From Dryococelus australis (lineage: Eukaryota > Arthropoda > Insecta > Phasmatodea > Phasmatidae), in assembly GCA_029891345.1 (NCBI GenBank), contig CM057005.1, positions 65,481,760-65,545,759 of the forward strand: a stretch of DNA of 64,000 nucleotides. Reading direction: 5' to 3'. The notes under the pieces are model-generated. The model was given only the letters and a program-made list of their open reading frames with translations. It had not been told where the DNA came from and did no database searches. How positions within the stretch are numbered: the first letter of the stretch is position 1; every line of letters begins with the position of its first letter. Position numbers and translations under genes: made by a program. Below are positions 12,291-24,104 of the stretch, piece after piece.

Positions 12291-12422
12291 CTGCTCCACC
12301 ACAGTTGTTAAGTATGTGTCCCTCAGCTCCTGAGGGAAGACATTCACCATCACTGCAAGTGTTCGCTCAATTTCCGACCTCCATTCCTGCAATGCCTGCT
12401 CTTTCTCTTCTGATGAACTCTC
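12291..12422 (-). CDS. NWD-like gene exon
   Basis: A 132-nt exon of 44 codons. The acceptor is TATTTCAG|GAG (AG at 12423-12424) and the donor CAG|GTCAGT (12285-12290). The protein starts ESSSEEKEQALQEWRSEIER and ends YLTTVVEQ, strongly acidic then amphipathic helical. In NWD-type proteins a W-containing helix of this kind follows the conserved LQPIS...P motif, which is exactly what the upstream exon ends with. Phase 0 at both borders. Confidence 0.75.
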
Positions 12423-14868
12423 CTGAAATATCAATACCACACAACAATTTTAAATGATATTGCATAGCACAATATTGTTATTTAGTGTGGCAACACAAAG
12501 TATTTTCTATTTGATATTATTTTAATTTTGGAAATCAAACTACTTAAATAAAGTACATATAACAATGAAAGCATGAGAAAATATGTTAAGGCTAAAACAC
12601 TAAAAGAGTATTGGAGAATGTGTGGTAGCCTGGTATACACACTATACAAAGGAATTCAGACATAAAATTCAAAAGCATACTTAATGGAAAAAATTTTTCT
12701 CTATTTATTTACAAATTCTAATCATTCGTTAATGCAAAAAAAGTCAACAACATTATTAAGTTTTTATCTGCATTGAAAGATCAGCATCACAAAAAATTTG
12801 AAAGTTAAGTGCTTATGCAAGCAATAATATTTCAGTACGTAATTTGCCAAAACAAATTATTCAAGAATAGCCTCTAGTTTAGGCAAAATGCTCTCCAATG
12901 TGTCTGAGTAGCATAGAAATTATGAACCCAACATTTTCAATGAATTATTAAAACAGTTGTGTTAACTATGTAGTACTTGGTGTCTGGATTATACTCATCA
13001 CTATCATCATGTACCAAATTCTGGTAATTCTCAATTTATCTCTCTCTTTAGGATGGCTAACAGTATCCTTATAGCAAATTTTGTAATATTTCCCTGACTT
13101 TTCCAGGTATCCTGTTACATTTCCCTAACCAACTTACATTGCAGATATTAGAAATATTTTAATATTTTTTCTAAAATAAATTACAAATTTTTTATGGGTA
13201 AAAATTACATAGTTTTCATTTATCGAAGCTCTCTTATGCAAGCCATTGAGAGTTGAATAAATGCCACATTATTCAAGTAAAATCAGGTAGTGATCCATAT
13301 GTAAATAGTGAAAGGTGATAGGTGAACAAATTTAGGTAAATTTAACTAGTATATTTGAGTAGGAAATCCTGCTAAGAATGACCAAGGACCATTGGAGGAA
13401 TGCTACATTTTCAGTTTCTTTTAATAAAAAATCGTAATGACTGTAGGATAACATTATTAGCAGAATTATTTAAATCTGGTAAGTGTAGGCATATTGCTTA
13501 TTGACATAATATCACTCAAAGTCGTGCATGAATATTTTATCACAACTAAAGAACAATAAAATTCAACAAAAATGTGTCTGCTGAAAAATGCATTTAGCTA
13601 AAAAATTTTAAAACTATTATGTAGTATTTCATTGCAAAAGTTACTGCGCTGGAGGGAATAAACAGATATCTTCATCAATTAAGTCAAAACTTTTTATGTT
13701 CTAAAAAATAATAAGAAATCAATAATATGTGGAACATGCACAACAATGCTGTTTAAATTGGCACAATATTATATGACACTAAACTAACAAGTTGGCACTA
13801 CATCACTTCCAAAAAAGTACACTATGTACATCAGCTCATTTCAATTGTAGTATGAAAAAAAAAGTTGGTTATGCCAATAGAATATAGCAAAATAAAGAGA
13901 ACGTAGCCAGAGTTGCTAGCAAGTAATGGGTGAACAGAACCACAGATATACGAGGACAGGTCTTGACACATGACAATCTAAAGTGGATTGCCTACCTACT
14001 CTTTTTCAGGAGACTGTCAAAAAAATTCCCATACATGCGGGAATTCAATAGATGAGGGTTCTGACATGAACATCAATAAACTACAACTTCTAACCTTGCT
14101 AGATTTCATGTTGAATATAATGAGAGCTGTAGGCCTATATTATAGATGAATGAAGTTTTAACTAATAAACACAATAAAAATGGGAATTAAAAATAATGTA
14201 TTGCTATACTGGTATTACTGCAAATAATACATTAAAAAAACTTTCTACTCAACTTGTTTAAATAATGATTATACCGAAACATCATAAAATACCGTACACA
14301 ATTGATAGTCATTCAAAGCCACATTCTCTGATTTTTCCACACACGCATGTCGTGCATTACGCTGCATTCGGGCGCAGTGGTTATTCATTATTAGACGATA
14401 AAAGTTGTTGAATAGAACCTTACAGGATATCAGATTATTCAAAAGACGAGTGTCTATTGAAATAAATCTATAAAAATCCTCCAATCTCCCCACGAGAAGT
14501 TACTGAAATTATCTTTACGCTTGGTGATACAAGTCGCTCAAAATTTCAAACAATTTTTGTTCACAAGGGGAGGTTAAATATACACTTCTGGGCATATAAT
14601 TTTATTCATTATGATGCTGTCCAATGAGTCAAATTAATATTTCATTTTAAGATCATGTTGTTTTTACATCAGATATGATTAAACACCAATTTTATGGGAA
14701 GAAAGAGCTCTAATCACAAAAGGAAACATCTTTGCAAAAAATAATTCCTTGTTAAAATGTATTGTGTAACATTTTCAGGTGAAACCATTTGCTTTAAAAT
14801 ACTAGTGACAATAGTAGCAACTATTTTGAGCAATAGATAATCTTCATAAAATTTCTACAATAACCAGC

Positions 14869-15085
14869 ATGTAAGGGATGGAAGCAAATGTATGCAGCTG
14901 AGAGAGAGAGGATGGAGCTTTTTTTACTATGTAACAACAGCTTCCCCTCTGGACGGCTTGTAAGGGGAGGAAGAAAGGTGCATAGTTGAGAGAGAGATGA
15001 AAAGAGGAGCGAGAGAAAGAGAGGATGCAAGGACACCACGCTGGTTGCTAGGTAACGGCTTCCCCTTTCTACAGGCGTGTAAGGG
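14869..15085. repeat. Imperfect tandem repeat, ~90-115-bp units, GA-rich
   Basis: Units open with (C)TTGTAAGGG or CATGTAAGGG at about 14870, 14959 and 15076. They contain GAGAGAGAG blocks and close with GCTTCCCCT followed by CTGGACGG or CTACAGG. Two full units and the start of a third are visible. Confidence 0.7.
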
Positions 15086-15590
15086 TAGCAAACCAGTATT
15101 GCTGAGTCACCACCGGAACCTTCAGCTGAATTTTGCTGGGACGTCTGAAAATTATTTGTGGATACTGTTTATCTGTACATTGAGAGTCCACTGTACTGTA
15201 TTAACATTTGCAAGTTGTCATTCATATTGACCAGTTTAGTTCATGAAGTAGTCATATAGAACTGTACCACTTCTTACCTCCATGAATAATACCTACTTCT
15301 ATCTGGCAACATTTTATACATCATTTTGTCATATAATCTTATTGCTTTTCTTAAGCTTCCAATATTGTATTATCATAACACTAGCGATCCGGCCCGGCTT
15401 TGCCCGGGTATAATTCAGTTTTTTTTTTTTGCGAGGCCATGCGCTCAAATTTTAAACCTTACCCCCTTGCACCTCTCTTGCCTCTACATCGCCACACCAC
15501 TCCACGCTGCCACCCCCGCCCATGTATAGGTCCGTGCCTGCATGTCTTGATTTTAGAAATCACTTTTTTTTATAAAACTTTTCATAACTT

Positions 15591-17568
15591 TGACGCCGGC
15601 TAACAGCCAACGGCGCTAGAGCCCATGACGACACTCACCACGCACGTGTCACATGTAGCCTACATGCACGTGTGCAAAGAGGTTCAAATCTGAACTTTCC
15701 TAACAGAATATTATTTACGCAGTGTCAAATGTGACTTGTTATTTTATTTTCAGGGTTTGAAATGTCTTTAAATGTTTTAAAGTGTTTGTTGTCAAACTGA
15801 AAATGTTTGGTTATGAATTCAAAGTGCGTGCTGCACGTAGATTAACAACAGTAATATTCTGGCATGATAGATATCATAAAGAGACACTGAAATAATACAG
15901 AAAATTAACAAGAAAATTCTAAAATGTAAAACAATATTTAAATTATTTGTGCCAATTTTATTTTCAATATTTAAATATTTTACTCGGCGTGCATAGCACT
16001 TCCGCTTATGTGAACCCCGTAGGCAGCCATGGTAGGTCCGTGCGATGCTTGCCTCTGGGCAGTCTGTCTAGGAGAACTGGCGAGGTAAGACACTGACCCG
16101 TATACACTACAACTTTTGAGCACTGATGTATATTTTAATAACACTTTTAGTATACCGGTTAACCTTTGCTTGCGTACATTTTACATTTTGCCAGACATTT
16201 CCCCAGCATTATGCTTCCGCTGAACTAATTAATTTCGCCCTTGTGGCATTTTTCAACTTTATCGAGGAGAAGGAGGAGAAAGATGTCGGAGAGGTCTCGC
16301 AACCCTCGAAACTTGAATCAGGTGCCATCCGCTTCCGCTAAAGGCGTTCCATCATAATTTCTGTATTATTGCTGCATGCAATTTTAAGGGCTTTAATTCT
16401 ATGTATGTATTTAAGGGTATTTTTCATGTTTGAATATTTTATGGCAACATCATGTACAAACACGTGGTTAACCACTGCCAAGTCTATGTCTGCGCCATCA
16501 TTGCATTTTGAGAGCTTATTTATGTAATAGCATGTGTGCTATATTTATTCAGGGTTCTACGTTAAATTTTGTCAGGGTTCCATGTAATTTTCACGTAAAT
16601 GGATGCTTTTGTGTTTGACCACGTGGTCACTTTAATGTTTGCTTTTTCTGCCATCAGGCATGCTACAAGCCTGTAACTACTTCAAGCTTAGAGAGAATAA
16701 TTTTCTCAACAAGAATTATAATTTGTCAGATTTTAATTTACAGCTTCCACAAAGAAATATTTTAATTTCACCTACACCACATTGTCCGCTACGAACTTTA
16801 TCCAGCGGCATCCGCGCCATATAAGCTTGTTTTCACGCATGTGCGTGTTTATGGTGAATACTCATCTCGTGCTCCATCATCTTCTAAGGGTATTTATGTA
16901 ATTTGTGTAATTTTGTATGTTGTGTACGGTGACATTATTTCCGTCCTAGCCGGCTATGTGTATAAGCCATCACCACACTACCCAACATGCTGGAGGGCGA
17001 GCCCAGACGAGTTTGCATTAGTGATGCCAAGTAATCACACGTGTTGATTTATCATTAGTGTTTCATTTTGTAATTCGCAGTGTCCTGTCTTCAGGAAAAA
17101 ATCGTCAGTCCACCCTAGCGGCTGTCGACTCTCTTCACTTCTGAAGATTGTGTTGTCATACACCATGGTGAGATCATTCATCTAGGCGTGCGCTAGAGTA
17201 ATTGCGGGCTGGAGAGCACCCAAGTGGAGATAGCTAGACATGACCGAGTGTATCATTAAATTTCATGGCACGTTGATTTGTAGGCATGGTATAAATAGAA
17301 CACATCTCACAGTAACTCATTCTTTAATTTCGTAGTGACAGTTTCCTTGTCACCTGTGTTTTTAAAGTGTTAAAATGTTTAGTATTGAAGTTTAGTACTG
17401 CAAACGTTTATCGTAAGTAAGCTTGGGTGAGACGGACACACAGACCCCACAGCATCCCTGAGAACCCTGAGTCTCAACAGTGTGGTGATTGGGAAATACC
17501 CCTGGCACCCATATCATCAGCAAATAATTTGTATCATCGTTTGTCTTCTGTCTCACCCGACGGCATCA
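15591..17568 (+). mobile_element. TG/CA element copy 2 (probable solo LTR), 1,978 bp
   Basis: Begins TGACGCCGGCTAACAGCC and ends CACCCGACGGCATCA. The flanks are exact ACTT copies at 15587-15590 and 17569-17572. A TATAAATAG box at about 17290, 280 bp from the right end, could be the LTR promoter. It is collinear with copy 1 but longer. It sits inside the repeat at 15383-18185, so it inserted later. Confidence 0.82.
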
Positions 17569-17673
17569 ACTTTTTAATTATTGGCGTTATTTTTATGATG
17601 CAAAGGGCATTTCTTAGCTACAGTAAACTGTTTTAATTATGGATTCGATAAAAAATAATTTCTTTATGGTTAG

Positions 17674-17908
17674 AAAAGACAGTGAATTTGAAGTTTTTTT
17701 TTTTGTGTAATTTAAATTGTAAATATGCTTATTACTAATTATCTATTAAAGATAGATATATGCTACTGCAGACTTTTTGTAAATCATTTAAGACAGTGAA
17801 TTTTATATTTGTTTTTATTGTGTAATTTAAATTGTAAATATGCTTATTACTACTTATCTATTAAAGTTAGATATATGCTACCAGTGACTTTTTTGGATCA
17901 TTTAATTT
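17674..17908. repeat. Two-copy tandem repeat, ~119-bp unit
   Basis: Two consecutive units each contain AAGACAGTGAATTT, then GTGTAATTTAAATTGTAAAT, ATGCTTATTACTA, TATCTATTAAAG and ATATATGCTAC. The second differs by a few substitutions and small indels. The pair lies in the right part of the split interspersed repeat and is probably part of that family. Confidence 0.85.
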
Positions 17909-18414
17909 TACACAATTCTTTCGTACATGATTTTGTTATATCTCTAAAGGATTAAATTGTGTATTCCATGTGCGTGTGCTGATGGAAAACTTTTTTCCCG
18001 ACTTGATTCACTAATACCATTAATGCTCAGCTCCTATAAGTGCTAGGGCAATTTTTAATACATATAAACCTTCCTCAAATAATGCAGATCATAACAGTAA
18101 ACCGCATCCAAATCCATGTAGTGGTTTTTGAGTTTAGCACAGTCATACAGACAGACACGTGCCAGGGACTTCCTTTTATACTATGTGCATATTGATTATC
18201 AAACACAAACAGTTTAAAGATATTCTCGAATAATTTAAAGGAAAATATGAAATAAATTCTGTAATTACTGCTTTACACTTGTCATGTAAATCTATCACTA
18301 CGTTGATAACAGCATCCTGCAACTATTTCATGAACTAAATCATTCAATAAGGGTGACAGCTTTTTATGTCATTGTTAAGACCTGCCCTCCTAAGAGTGTA
18401 AATAGAACACACAC

Positions 18415-18627
18415 CTTGAAGCCTGGTATGTGACTGCTGATAGGCTGGAGGCGGTAGCATGGAGGCTGGGCATGTGCATCCAGTTTGTACCACTTGTGCA
18501 GAAGCTGTGCGTCATCTGCCTTTTTCACTGCCATCTCAAAGTCCTGTATCTCAATAGTGTTGGGCAGCAGCGGCGTCCCCAGAGAGTTGCTCAGGAACAG
18601 CACAGGAATCACGTACGCCACCTCCAT
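18415..18627 (-). CDS. NWD-like gene exon (end of alpha/beta domain, LQPISS motif)
   Basis: A 213-nt exon of 71 codons. The acceptor GTCAG|ATGGAG has its AG at 18628-18629, and the donor AAG|GTGTGT is beside 18415. The protein runs MEVAYVIPVLFLSNSLGTPL... then DFEMAVKKADDAQLLHKWYK and ends CYRLQPISSHIPGFK. A hydrophobic strand followed by G-TPLLP, a KWYK helix and the PP-Y-LQPISS block is the most diagnostic pattern in the gene, typical of the domain before NACHT in NWD1/NWD2-like proteins. Two other AGs lie just upstream, but only this acceptor keeps phase 0 with the exon at 41040. The borders are frame-supported, not transcript-supported. Confidence 0.8.
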
Positions 18628-18931
18628 CTGACCTGGCATGCAAACAAGCACTGCATTGTAGGTGCGCGACCCAACCACATTTTACTTTTACATGATTCAT
18701 AATTAACTTGGCTCATCATTACTTTGAAGGCATATCAAACTCGTAACCTGCAGGCTGAATGTATGGACCCTGGCATAAATATATGTAACCCAAGCTTATT
18801 GTAGGGAAACAAGTTGTGTGTGGCCAGTGTTCAGTGTGTTTGTAAATTAAACATGAAAAAATGTATGGTATAACTATTTTGTGAAGTCATACATGTACAC
18901 TAGGAAATGGAACAATCATTCAGAGAACGAA

Positions 18932-19065
18932 TATAATGTATGGTAAATATGTTGTCTACATTTAGAGATGTTGGCAGGACTGGGGGATAGTTATGGCCGA
19001 CGGTGGGCGGAATAGACAGGCGAGCGAATCGCGGTCATGCGAATGCTGAACAACATTATATAACA
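18932..19065 (+). repeat. 5' LTR of the Ty3/gypsy provirus
   Basis: 134 bp, starting TATAATGTATGG (the right copy keeps TGTAATGTAAGG) and ending ACATTATATAACA. The left tip has lost the TG by mutation. It contains GGACTGGGGGA and GCTGAACAACATTA, shared with the 3' LTR. Confidence 0.88.
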
Positions 19066-19083
19066 TGGTGGCAGCGGGGGCTC
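19066..19083 (+). promoter_or_regulatory. Primer binding site of the Ty3/gypsy provirus
   Basis: TGGTGGCAGCGGGGGCTC follows the 5' LTR directly. It begins with the TGG that pairs with a tRNA CCA end. The priming tRNA was not identified. Confidence 0.7.
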
Positions 19084-19177
19084 CTACGCCAACTATGTGT
19101 CATAAACAATGTAGTTATGATGTTTGCAATGTTGTGCGGCAGTCGTGTTCAAGTGAAAATGTGTTGGGACGAGCACA

Positions 19178-21345
19178 GTGACCAATAACCTTTACCACAG
19201 GAACCGGGACTTTGTGATTAATTATTATGGCAACATCGGTGCAATTCCAAATTGTTCCACGGGAAACTTCGATTTTCGGGCACCGGCTGAATGGCCAAAA
19301 TGGATTAAATGGTTTGAAAGGTTTCGGCTGGCCTCGGAACTGAGCAAGAAGTCGGCCAACAGCCAAGTTATTATGTAGCTGTATTGTTGTGTGACTCCAG
19401 GTGAGGCACTCTTCGGGATTTATCCCTGGGGTGTAGTAGCCCAGGAGGAAGGTCCTTGGCATGAGAGGTGGTGTAGCAGTAACATGATATAGTAGCCAAG
19501 CCAAGTTGCACCACACACAACCCGTTCAGGTTGGATGATACATCTCTTATAGCCTCTCTCCACTCAAGGCGACACAAGGCTTCCATGCCACCCCTGATTC
19601 CACAAACTGGGCTACGTCACCCATTCCCTATGGGTTGCCAGTTTCTTCGCAACTGGTTAGGATTATCTGCCGTGATGGCTTGGGCTGATAGATGGAACCT
19701 AGGCTAGACCACTTGGCGAGATGTTGGACCACTTTGCGGGATGTTGGACCACTTGGCATTCAAGCCGTTGGGGCCCAAGGCCTGGACTTCAATGTGTGTA
19801 GAAGTCCAAAGGCATGGAATGGACTGTGGCCAATATAGTCTCCTCAGACTGGGTCTTTCCGAGTGAATGGATGGGGTGGCGACTGCCCGGAGGTGGTGAT
19901 GAAAACAGGAGAATGAAAAGAGTTTGGTGGTTGGAGGGCAGATGGGCAACCAGCCTCTAACTGGGGTGTAAGGCTTATGCTCGGTAGGATTTGTCCTCAA
20001 CCGCAAGATTGGCAAGGGACTCTCCAAGCATGCCTGTCTTTTGACCCTAAGTGAGGATAATACTCTCCAAATCAGAGCAAGGGCTGCTCTTCCCGGTGTA
20101 TCGCGACGCTGGGGGACAGCTTGCTGTTCCCTGGTGAGTTGGGCGTCGGGAGGGTATACCGCTTTGGGATAGTCGTAATCGCCTCCTGTTCACAAGGGGG
20201 TCCTGGGGCGGGAAAGGCGGGCGTCTGGCCCTTCATTGGGTGTAAAGCTTATGCCCTGTGAGGCACTCTCAATGATTTCGGTGGAAGGGTGTGTCTCTGC
20301 TTGCTAGACTTGTTACCGGCGGGACGATGGTCATCGATAATCCACTAGTGCCATGGAAAATAAGTGGTAGCATGAGACGATAGGTTGGCCCCACTGGAGG
20401 TTTTCTCTGGTGACCGATCATTGTGGTTAGACTCGTGCTGGTAGTGGTTAACTCCGTAGGCTGGAGGAGATCTGGAGAGATTCCCACTCTTGTGGAGAAA
20501 CAGAACGGTGAACGGCAACCTGCTCCGGTTGTGCCCTGGAGAGGCACTAGGGGTATGGGTAGAACCCCGGCCAGACCACACACTTAGTTTCTGAGTGCGA
20601 GGGTCTCAGAACCTCTGTGGTAGAAGGGGCAGGGATGTGCGGACGTGCCAGGTTTGGGCTTAGGATCTGGTCAACGGTTGCATTAATCCTGGTCTTCTTG
20701 CGGTGAGTGGATGTGATTCCTCTTCCTCGCCTATTGGGAGCCCGAAGCGTGGTAAGGGCTTTGGGCTAAGAGTGCTGCAACAAAATAGAAAAGTGTATTG
20801 TATGGGCCCTAAGGTGGACGAAATGCTTGAATCATTTACATTATCAGAAGAAGATGCAGGGAAATACAGCATGGCAAAGGAAAAATTTGGCCTTTTTTCA
20901 CTGTAAAAAATGTGATTTACGAACAGCTAAATTTTTCAAAAGATGTCAGCAATATGGTGAATCCGCAGATGTTTCTATTAACAATGTTTTCAAGATTGCA
21001 GAGTCATGTGACTTGTGGGACCTTAAAGATGAGTTAATTACAACAGTGCTGGTAATAGGAGTTGCAGATAAGTTATCAGAATCACTTCAGATGGACCAAG
21101 ATCTGACATCAGCTCAAGCAATCTCATGTATTCAACAGGCAGAACAGGTACGCCAGCATCAACATCTTGTGCGAGCACAGTCCAGCACTGTGGAGTCTGT
21201 TCAACATGTCACAGGCCAGCAGGTACGATAAAGGGGCAAAAGATTCTGCTCCACAAAGTCGAAGCATTTGCAGTTAACCTCAAAAATGCCCTAAATGTGG
21301 GAGTAAACCAAATCATCATTGGTTCAAGTGACCAGTTAACAAGGT
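19178..21345 (+). pseudogene. Ty3/gypsy gag, split by a 1.4-kb insertion
   Basis: The first part (19178-19378) includes FDFRAPAEWPKWIKWFERFR, the start of a capsid-like domain common in insect Ty3 elements. Coding resumes after the insertion at about 20802 with MGPKVDEML and LSEED, then continues in a shifted frame through ESADVSINNV and VIGVADKLSESLQ. Zinc-knuckle-like sequence follows at about 21292-21330 (CPKCGSKPNHHWFK, then a stop) and 21350-21390 (CYHCGKVGHYGRCC). Defects are a stop before the insertion, the insertion itself, at least one frameshift and the stop in the first knuckle. Gag would form the particle and bind RNA; this copy cannot. Confidence 0.8.
19388..20793 (+). mobile_element. 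1,406-bp LINE-like insertion in gypsy gag
   Basis: Flanked by an exact 8-bp duplication, TGTATTGT, at 19380-19387 and 20794-20801. The insert is G-rich on this strand, with a 20-bp tandem motif (GACCACTTGGCGAGATGTTG) near 19710. Near its right end (20703-20781) is an open frame ending GLRVLQ, resembling the start of a LINE endonuclease (typically LRVLQWN). It is followed at once by an A-rich CAAAATAGAAAAG tail. So it looks like a LINE 5' leader plus ORF start joined to a short tail, with the enzyme body missing. It could be a non-autonomous LINE derivative; that identity is an inference. Confidence 0.6.
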
Positions 21346-23798
21346 AAAATGCTATCACTGTGGCAAAGTGGGGCATTATGGTAGGTGTTGTGCACATGGG
21401 GAGGTGCAGGAATTATATGAGGGGAGACATTATTCTTCCCCATTGAAACAATCACAAACACATAAGCAGGATTATTACTTGGGAGAAATAGCATTGGAGA
21501 TCTGTTCAGAACCTTGGTACGTCAAATTGAAAATGTGTGGGAAGGAATTTGCATTCAAGGTCAATACAGGAGCTGACGTGACAGTGATTGGAGAACACGC
21601 TTGTCATGACACAAATTTAGTGGTTGAGGCAACATACAGAAAGCTTTTTGGAGCAGGGAGAAACGTTATTGATGTAGTAGGTACTATCACAGCAACACAC
21701 TCATATGGCAAGCAAGAAGTTGCACCGGGCATTTTAGTGGTAAAAGGGCATCCAGTGCCATTACTTGGCCGCCTAGCCATAAAGGCACTAGACATTGTAT
21801 TGGTGAAGAAAGCTGAGGGAGTAATGGGGAAAGACTTTTGCTGTAATGGTAAGTTTCCATCAGTTTTTGATGGTCTAGGCCACTTCCACGGGGAGTACAA
21901 CATTCGGTTTCAGAATGATACTAAGCAATATACTGTTGTAGCACCAAGACATGTTCCGTTTGTCCTCCGAAACAAAGTGAAAGAGGAATTTGACAGAATA
22001 GTACAGGATGGCATTATAACACCTATTGAGGATCCAACAGAATGGTGTGCACCAATGGTACTGGTGCCAAAGAGTTGGTCCAGCCAGGATTTGTGTGAGC
22101 TTCAGGGAACAAAATAAATATGTTCTCAAGGAGAGATTATGTAGAAGAGTAAATAGCACAGTTACAAGATGTCAAGTGGTTGTCAGCATTAGAGGCTTTG
22201 AATGGGTTTTGGCACATTCCATTGACACAAACTAGTACACCACTCACTACATTTGTCACACCGTTTGGACGATATGACTTCAACCGTCTGCTATTCAGAA
22301 TTAACTTGGTGCCTGAGCATTACCAGTGCCAAATGCAGCAGCTAGTGGGGGGCATGCCATATGTCGTTAGCGGAACAGATAACATAATGGTGTGTGGCCG
22401 TATACCAGAAGAACATGATCAATGGCTGGAAGAAGTGCTCAGTAAACTAGTGACAAATGGAACTACCCTCAACAAGTCAAAGTGCAAGTTTTGGGTGAAG
22501 ACTGTGAAGTTCTTGGGACATGTAATAACAGAAGGTACAGTGCAGACAGATCCGGAGAAGACTAAGGCGATAAAGAACATGCCAGAACCAACTAATCTTA
22601 CAGAACTCTGAAGATTCCTTGGTATGGTTACATATCTGATAAAATTCATTTCCAAACTAGCAGACAAAAATTCCAGCCACTATGAATATTCCTGTGTCAA
22701 GACTCAGTATGGGTGTGGGAAGAACCCCAATGACAGGCTATGAAGCAACTGAAGGAGGAAATAGCTCAGCAGCCCACATTAGCACTGTATCAGCAGCCCA
22801 CATTAGCACTGTATCAGCAGGGTAGGGACATAAGAGTGTTGGCAGATGCTTGCTCAGATATGTTAGGACGTGTTCTACAGCAGCATCAACACGGAGAATG
22901 GAAGCCAGTGTCATTTGCATCGCAAAGCTTGAGCAAGCTTGAATCACGATATGCCCAGGTCGAGAAGTAGGCATTGGCAATTACCTGGGCATGTGAGAAA
23001 TTCAGAAATTATGTGTTGGCCACCAAGTTTAAGATATTGATGGACCACAAACCACTAGTGACACTGCTGGCCACGACACTACTAACGGAATTGACAGCAA
23101 GGCTGCAGAGGATGAGAATGGGCCTCATGTGTTACAACTACACCATTATACATGTAGTGGGGAAGACATTCTTTGAACCAGATGCACTGTCAAGAGCTCC
23201 TGTGGATCAGGTGGTGACGGAAAGTTGCAACATTGCTGAGGAAGAGTTGTTTGTGGAAGCTGTCATATGGGAATCCTCAATCTCGGATGTTGGATTCCAA
23301 AACATACAGGAAGCACAAGAAAGAGATAAGGAATGCTAGGATCTGAAGGATTGCATCTTGCAGGGATTCAGTAGCAAACATTCATAGTTCTGGCATTTCA
23401 GGGGTTAGTTAGCATACAACAAAGGACTCATTATGAAAGGATCACAAATATTCATCTCCAGACAGCTACGTACAGACATATGGTAAATACACAAGGGCCA
23501 CATGGGCATCGTTAAGTGTCGTTGTGAGGCACAGGAGTCCGCATGGTGGCCAAACATTACAACAGAAATCAAAAGATTGGTAGAAATCTGCAGACAGTGT
23601 TAGGAACACATGACCCAATGTGCAGAGCCATTGGAACCTACCACACTACCAGGTTGACCATGGTCGCTGATTGGAATGGATATTTTTGAATTCACCAGTG
23701 TACATTATCTTGTGGTACAAGATTACTTCTCAAGATTTCTGGAGGTGGTGAAACTAATCGCCTTTCATCAGAGGCAGTGATTTGTGGGTGAAGAACAT
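21346..23798 (+). pseudogene. Ty3/gypsy pol: protease, reverse transcriptase, RNase H, integrase start
   Basis: A protease-like region at about 21550-21590 reads VNTGADVTVIG, where the usual catalytic Asp of DTGA is Asn. Reverse transcriptase follows: PRHVPFVLRNKVKEEF, FDRIVQDGIITPIEDP, then frame changes, ALNGFWHIPLT and TPFGRYDFNRLLF. The polymerase box reads GTDNIMVCG instead of a DD pair. RNase H (22740-23215) has VLADACSDMLG and LMDHKPLVTLL, with a stop at 22968-22970 between them. Integrase begins at about 23480 with HxGH-like GHMGIVKCRC, and the core opens at IGMDIFEFTSVHYLVVQDYF. It is cut by BEL at 23799. This would be the polyprotein copying RNA to DNA and integrating it; it is clearly dead. 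Confidence 0.85.
22769..22818 (+). repeat. 24-bp in-frame tandem duplication in gypsy RNase H
   Basis: CAGCAGCCCACATTAGCACT plus TGTAT is present twice in a row, duplicating the peptide QQPTLALY in frame. A recent local duplication in the dead copy. Confidence 0.9.
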
Positions 23799-23965
23799 TG
23801 TCTAGCGTAGACTGAGAAATAACACACTATTATGCGTTTATATTGCCAGGCACGCCCGCGGTGGTCTTACCTTTAATCACACTGACTTCAGGAACTACTT
23901 GCGGCGACCACATTGCCGTAGAAGAAAGTAGATCTCCTCAGAAGTGTACACAAGTCTGATTGCAT
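23799..23965 (-). repeat. BEL/Pao 3' LTR (about 167 bp)
   Basis: Aligns with the 5' LTR from TGTCTAGCGTAGACTGAG to GTAGATCTCC. The inner edge is approximate because the last 30 bases have drifted. Confidence 0.75.
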
Positions 23966-24104
23966 ATTGCACAATACGCAACATACCGCCCGCCGAGACC
24001 GGCAGAGGTCTCCAAGATTCAGTCCAACAAGTCACAACACAGTTTTACACGCTACAGATACTGTACATATTTACATGACACCACTGGCAGACTTCATTAT
24101 GCAG
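23966..24104 (-). other. BEL/Pao 3' noncoding stretch
   Basis: Between the end of the DUF5641-like tail and the 3' LTR. No coding signal; it would hold the purine tract of the element. Confidence 0.5.

Larger units (their letters stand above)
15383..18185 (+). mobile_element. Interspersed repeat with CCGGCTTTGCCCGGGT head, split by a solo LTR
   Basis: The left part (15383-15590) opens CTAGCGATCCGGCCCGGC and forms a short GC hairpin. The right part (17569-18185) carries a 119-bp tandem pair and ends with AAACCGCATCCAAATCC, CAGACAGACA and TTTTATACTATG. From memory, this head and tail pair belongs to a repeat type common in arthropods, but I cannot name the superfamily with confidence. Removing the TG/CA element at 15591-17568 leaves about 820 bp without a transposase or reverse transcriptase, so this is a non-autonomous or truncated copy. 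Confidence 0.55.
12423..18414 (-). other. Intron (phase 0), 6.0 kb
   Basis: Starts at a GTGTGT donor beside 18415 and ends at the acceptor 12423-12424. From 12423 to about 14868 it is AT-rich with no recognised element. After that come a purine-rich tandem repeat (14869-15085) and a repeat element split by the second TG/CA solo LTR (15383-18185). Confidence 0.65.

Noticed and set aside
19704-20583. Minus-strand Pro/Thr-rich frames
   Set aside because: Shadows of the G-rich LINE-like insert.
20703-20906. Open frame as a host gene
   Set aside because: It crosses the right edge of the LINE-like insert into gypsy gag, so it is a chance fusion.
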